From Sandaracinobacteroides saxicola (GTDB taxonomy: Bacteria; Pseudomonadota; Alphaproteobacteria; Sphingomonadales; Sphingomonadaceae): a stretch of 64,000 bases of DNA. Positions 61,409-64,000 of the stretch are shown piece by piece. Made by a program: the position numbers and the translations under genes. The notes under the pieces were generated by a model. That model saw only the letters and a program-made list of their open reading frames with translations. It searched no databases and was not told the origin of the DNA. How positions within the stretch are numbered: position 1 is the first letter of the stretch; every line of letters starts with the position of its first letter. The DNA is taken from assembly GCF_014117445.1 (NCBI RefSeq), contig NZ_CP059851.1, positions 1,550,001-1,614,000 of the forward strand, given 5' to 3'.

Positions 61409-61873
61409 TCACGCCAGCCGGTCCAGCGCCTCCCGCCCGATGCCGCCGGGCACGATCATCACCAGGCAGGGCATGCTGCCGGCGGCCTCGCCGCTGAAGA
61501 AATCGATGAGCGGCCCGGGGCTTCCCTTTGCCGCTGCCGCCAGCACCAGCGCGCGGATGCTATCGTCTTCCTTCACCACCGCTAGCACCGTTTCCGCCGC
61601 CTTGCCGCGCCGGATGATCGCCTCGGGCCGCTTGCCGGTCAGCGTGGTGACCTCGTTCTGGATTTCGCCCAGCAGCAGCTCGGCCGCTTCCTCCGCCTCC
61701 GCCTCCATCGCGGCCTGCACCCCGCCCCACTGGATGAAGCGCGCCGGTTCGATGACATGCAGCAGCTTGACCTGCGCGCCGACATGGCTGGCGCGCAACG
61801 CCGCATAGCGCAGCGCCAACCGGCTTTCGGGGGTCGAATCGATCACCACCAGATAGGTTTCCGCTTCGCTCAT
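61409..61873 (-). CDS. Universal stress protein (UspA family)
   Basis: A 154-residue Usp domain. It has YLVVIDSTPESRLALRYAAL at the start. The middle is KLLHVIEPARFIQWGG, and the end is SMPCLVMIVPGG. The classic ATP-binding G-x2-G-x9-G-S/T pattern is altered (LAAAAKGSPGPLIDFFSGEA), so ATP binding is uncertain. It overlaps the DUF2333 gene upstream by four bases. Confidence 0.82.
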   Translation of the reverse strand: MSEAETYLVVIDSTPESRLALRYAALRASHVGAQVKLLHVIEPARFIQWGGVQAAMEAEAEEAAELLLGEIQNEVTTLTGKRPEAIIRRGKAAETVLAVVKEDDSIRALVLAAAAKGSPGPLIDFFSGEAAGSMPCLVMIVPGGIGREALDRLA

Positions 61874-62763
61874 GCCGCCGCTTCCCGCAGCGCGCGCGCC
61901 GCCTGCAACAGCTGATAGCCGGACTGCACAAGGTCGGCGCGACCGGGAAACAGCGGATCGAGTGCCGCCGCCTCGTCCAGCGCGTCCAGCGCGAGATTCC
62001 ACCGTGCCGCCCGGCCGGAGCCGCGGATGAGGAGTGCATTGTCGTCCCGCAGGCCGCGCAGCAGCATCGCCGCGGCGAAGGCGGTGCCGCGTGCCCCGGC
62101 CAGTTGCGCGCTGATGCTTCCGCCACCGCCACGGATCAGGGCGTCGCCACGGGCGGCTTCCGCCTCCACCAGCGCCGCCAGCGTCGCCGTGGCCGAGGCC
62201 AGGTCCGCCGCGCGGCGCGGGGCCGGCGGGCTGGCGGAAAGGCGCGCGTTCAACCGCTCCAGGGCGGCCTGCGCATCGGCATAATGATGCGCCGAGGGGC
62301 GGCCGAACGGCGGCCAGCGCAGTTGCAACCACCATTGGTCGGGCACAACGGCGAGTGATTGCGCCGCCGCGGCCAGATCGGGATCACTGCTCGCCGTGCT
62401 GGCCACGGTAACCCAGGCGGCAACCACGGCGACGACGGATTTCTGGAACCGCGGCGTCGCACGCAGCAGGGCGGACGGGAAGAACCAGGGATCGTCGGGC
62501 GTGAAGGCGCGGTCTTCCGTTTGCGACTGCAACAGCCGCGCCGCCATCGCCACCGTGGCGGAGCCGCCGGCGGGCAGCTGCGCCGTGCCGGGGCGAAGGG
62601 CGATGTCGCCGCGACTGTCATGCAGCAACAGGCCGCCGACACCGAACCACAGCAGCAGCGCCGCGACCAACGCCGCGCCCGCCAGCAGCCATCGCGGCAG
62701 CGGTTTGCGCGGCGCGTCGGGGTTGCGCGCGCGCCAGAAAACGATCCGGTGATGCCATGCCAT
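61870..62763 (-). CDS. DUF2333 family inner-membrane protein
   Basis: A 297-residue protein. The N-terminal membrane helix is WLLAGAALVAALLLWFGVGG. The periplasmic part has PDDPWFFPSALLRATPRFQK, SSDPDLAAAAQSLAVVPDQW and HHYADAQAALERLNARL, a pattern like DUF2333. Function is unknown. Family members in Alphaproteobacteria often sit near envelope or stress genes, and here a universal stress protein gene follows with a four-base overlap. The ATG at 62763 is chosen over a GTG one codon earlier. Confidence 0.7.
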   Translation of the reverse strand: MAWHHRIVFWRARNPDAPRKPLPRWLLAGAALVAALLLWFGVGGLLLHDSRGDIALRPGTAQLPAGGSATVAMAARLLQSQTEDRAFTPDDPWFFPSALLRATPRFQKSVVAVVAAWVTVASTASSDPDLAAAAQSLAVVPDQWWLQLRWPPFGRPSAHHYADAQAALERLNARLSASPPAPRRAADLASATATLAALVEAEAARGDALIRGGGGSISAQLAGARGTAFAAAMLLRGLRDDNALLIRGSGRAARWNLALDALDEAAALDPLFPGRADLVQSGYQLLQAARALREAAA

Positions 62764-62855
62764 CACCGCAGCCTAGAGCATCGCGCCAAGAAGTGGGAAC
62801 CGGTTTTTGCCGAACGGCGACGAGTCAACCCAAAGGACCGTGGCCCGGATGGCGA

Positions 62856-63497
62856 TCAGCTGCGCTTGGGCGCCTGCGGAATGCTCACCTTCACCACTTC
62901 GCCCGAACGACCGGGGAAGTTGGTGAACATGGCATCGACCAGGTTGGGCACCAGCCGGGTCAGGTCATTGCTGCGCGCGGCGGATTCGGCGCGGCCTTCG
63001 AACAGGCTCTGGCTGTCGCTGGCGCGATTGATGCGCATCGAGACGTGGCTGGGATAGAGGGTGTAGCTGTACACCTCGTTGTTCCAGCCCGGACCGCCCC
63101 AGAAGGGATCATAATAGCCGCCCCAGTAGGGCCGGTAGTAACCGCGGTGCCAGCCGCCGTAGAAGCCGCCGAAGGCCGGGCCGGGACGGGTTTCCACCTT
63201 CTCCCGCCCGTCACCCACGCCATAATCGAACTTGACGATCAGCGTGGCGGCCGCAGGATTTTCCGCCGGTGCGAAGCCGGCGGCCTGCAACCGCTGGCTG
63301 ACCAGCGCTGCGTAGGTGGCGAACTCCAGGCTGCCGGCCTTGGATTTGTCCGCCGCCTCAATGGCGAAGCTCTGGCCGGAGGGCGCCGGCAGCGCCTGGA
63401 AGCGCGACACGCGGGCGTCGAACGTGGTGGTGCAGGCCGCCAGCATCGACAGCGCGACCAGCGGCAGGGCAATTTTGACGAGGGGTGAACGCAGCAT
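62856..63497 (-). CDS. DUF4136 lipoprotein
   Basis: A 213-residue lipoprotein with lipobox SMLAACTTTF (Cys21). FSAIEAAD-like and TYAALVSQRLQAAGF segments lead into the DUF4136 core. A Gly/Tyr/Trp-rich loop (GGWHRGYYRPYWGGYYDPFW) interrupts it. The C-terminus SLFEGRAESAARSNDLTRLV is typical. These lipoproteins are envelope-associated and uncharacterised. The start at 63497 places the lipoprotein signal first. Confidence 0.82.
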   Translation of the reverse strand: MLRSPLVKIALPLVALSMLAACTTTFDARVSRFQALPAPSGQSFAIEAADKSKAGSLEFATYAALVSQRLQAAGFAPAENPAAATLIVKFDYGVGDGREKVETRPGPAFGGFYGGWHRGYYRPYWGGYYDPFWGGPGWNNEVYSYTLYPSHVSMRINRASDSQSLFEGRAESAARSNDLTRLVPNLVDAMFTNFPGRSGEVVKVSIPQAPKRS

Positions 63498-63622
63498 GAT
63501 GACCGATCCTTCTGGCGTGAGCATAGGTCATTCTGGCTGAATGGAAAATGACTTTGCGTGAATTGCATGCCATGTGCCCGCATTGACCCGCCGCACGCCA
63601 AGGCGCTATGGCCACCCATGTT

Positions 63623-63700
<78 letters not shown>

Positions 63701-63741
63701 CGCCGGGGCAATCCGACCGCCGGTTGCACCGGATGAGCATC

Positions 63742-64000
63742 ATGGCAAAAACCATTCATGTCCTGAACGGTCCGAACCTGAACCTGCTGGGGGAGCGGGA
63801 GCCGGCCGTCTATGGCAGTGCGACGCTCGCCGATGTCGAGGCACTGTGCCGGTTGGAGACTGACCGTGCCGGGTTCGGCCTGCTGTTCGCGCAGACCAAT
63901 GCCGAGCATCAGATGGTCGACTGGATCCAGGCGGCGCGCAAATCCGCCGGCATCGTCATCAATCCCGCCGCCTTCAGCTATGCCGGCTATGCCGTGCTGG
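63742..64000 (+). CDS. aroQ: 3-dehydroquinate dehydratase, type II (AroQ), 3' end beyond the window
   Basis: Translation from 63742 gives MAKTIHVLNGPNLNLLGERE, the unmistakable AroQ start. It is followed by the flexible-loop Tyr of PAVYGSATLADVE and by FAQTNAEHQMVDWIQAA. INPAAFSYAGYAVL is reached at the window edge, at about residue 86 of the usual 145-150. The active-site Tyr is in the loop (EREPAVYG). An in-frame ATG nine bases earlier exists. The enzyme removes water from dehydroquinate in the shikimate pathway. Confidence 0.93.
   Translation, partial: MAKTIHVLNGPNLNLLGEREPAVYGSATLADVEALCRLETDRAGFGLLFAQTNAEHQMVDWIQAARKSAGIVINPAAFSYAGYAVL

Overview
The window is high-GC DNA from an alphaproteobacterium, most likely of the order Sphingomonadales. 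Pointers are two proteins with the PEPxxWA-CTERM sorting tail, a pair of UrcA-family genes, a MucR regulator, methionine synthase split into two genes, and a TonB-dependent receptor. The family cannot be fixed from sequence alone. Most of the window is conserved chromosomal backbone, tightly packed. Many same-strand neighbours overlap by 1-14 bp, and several convergent pairs overlap at their 3' ends.

Layout. 1-8.5 kb: amidohydrolase (cut by the window edge) and a hydroxyisobutyrate-dehydrogenase-like enzyme, threonine dehydratase, bpt-ubiG, a chromate transporter, and a VOC protein with an alpha/beta hydrolase. 8.5-13.6 kb: rnd-lptC-lptA, a penicillin-acylase-type hydrolase, a Nudix protein and a small secreted proline-rich protein. 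13.6-19.2 kb: methionine operon, ArsR-methyltransferase fusion, metF, split metH, with a palindromic operator candidate upstream. 19.2-26.4 kb: mlaA, an Old Yellow Enzyme, lipoproteins, SDR, VWA protein, zinc peptidase, sugar dehydrogenase, tRNA-Val. 26.4-32.6 kb: clpX and clpP on the same strand, separated by about 4.3 kb. That gap holds an HTH gene, a fused ABC-ATPase/TOPRIM (DUF4435-like) protein resembling single-gene PARIS/OLD-type defence nucleases, and an orphan propeller-like protein in visibly AT-richer DNA. 32.8-37.4 kb: fliA, ATP-grasp, RluA-type synthase, flgM, uvrC, with a 169-bp inverted-repeat element just after fliA. 37.5-47.5 kb: PEP-CTERM protease, GST, TonB receptor-glpQ operon, hotdog and SufE genes, a beta/gamma-crystallin, cNMP-patatin, and a second PEP-CTERM protein. 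47.6-52.1 kb: an expanded phage-shock (Psp) locus. 52.1-64 kb: fur-plsC-miaB-phoH-ybeY-corC-M20 operon, mucR, rimI-tsaB, nitroreductase, NifU, USP, DUF2333, DUF4136, tRNA-Pro and the start of aroQ.

The most notable system is the Psp locus. Two UrcA-family genes flank pspF. Each carries a near-identical sigma-54 (-24/-12) promoter and a similar CCAA-n3/4-TTGGGAA motif about 80-90 bp upstream. One of them is the first gene of the pspABC operon. The same operon ends with three extra small membrane proteins sharing a C-terminal motif with PspC. This suggests that UrcA proteins are part of a PspF-controlled envelope-stress response. The second highlight is the defence-like island between clpP and clpX.
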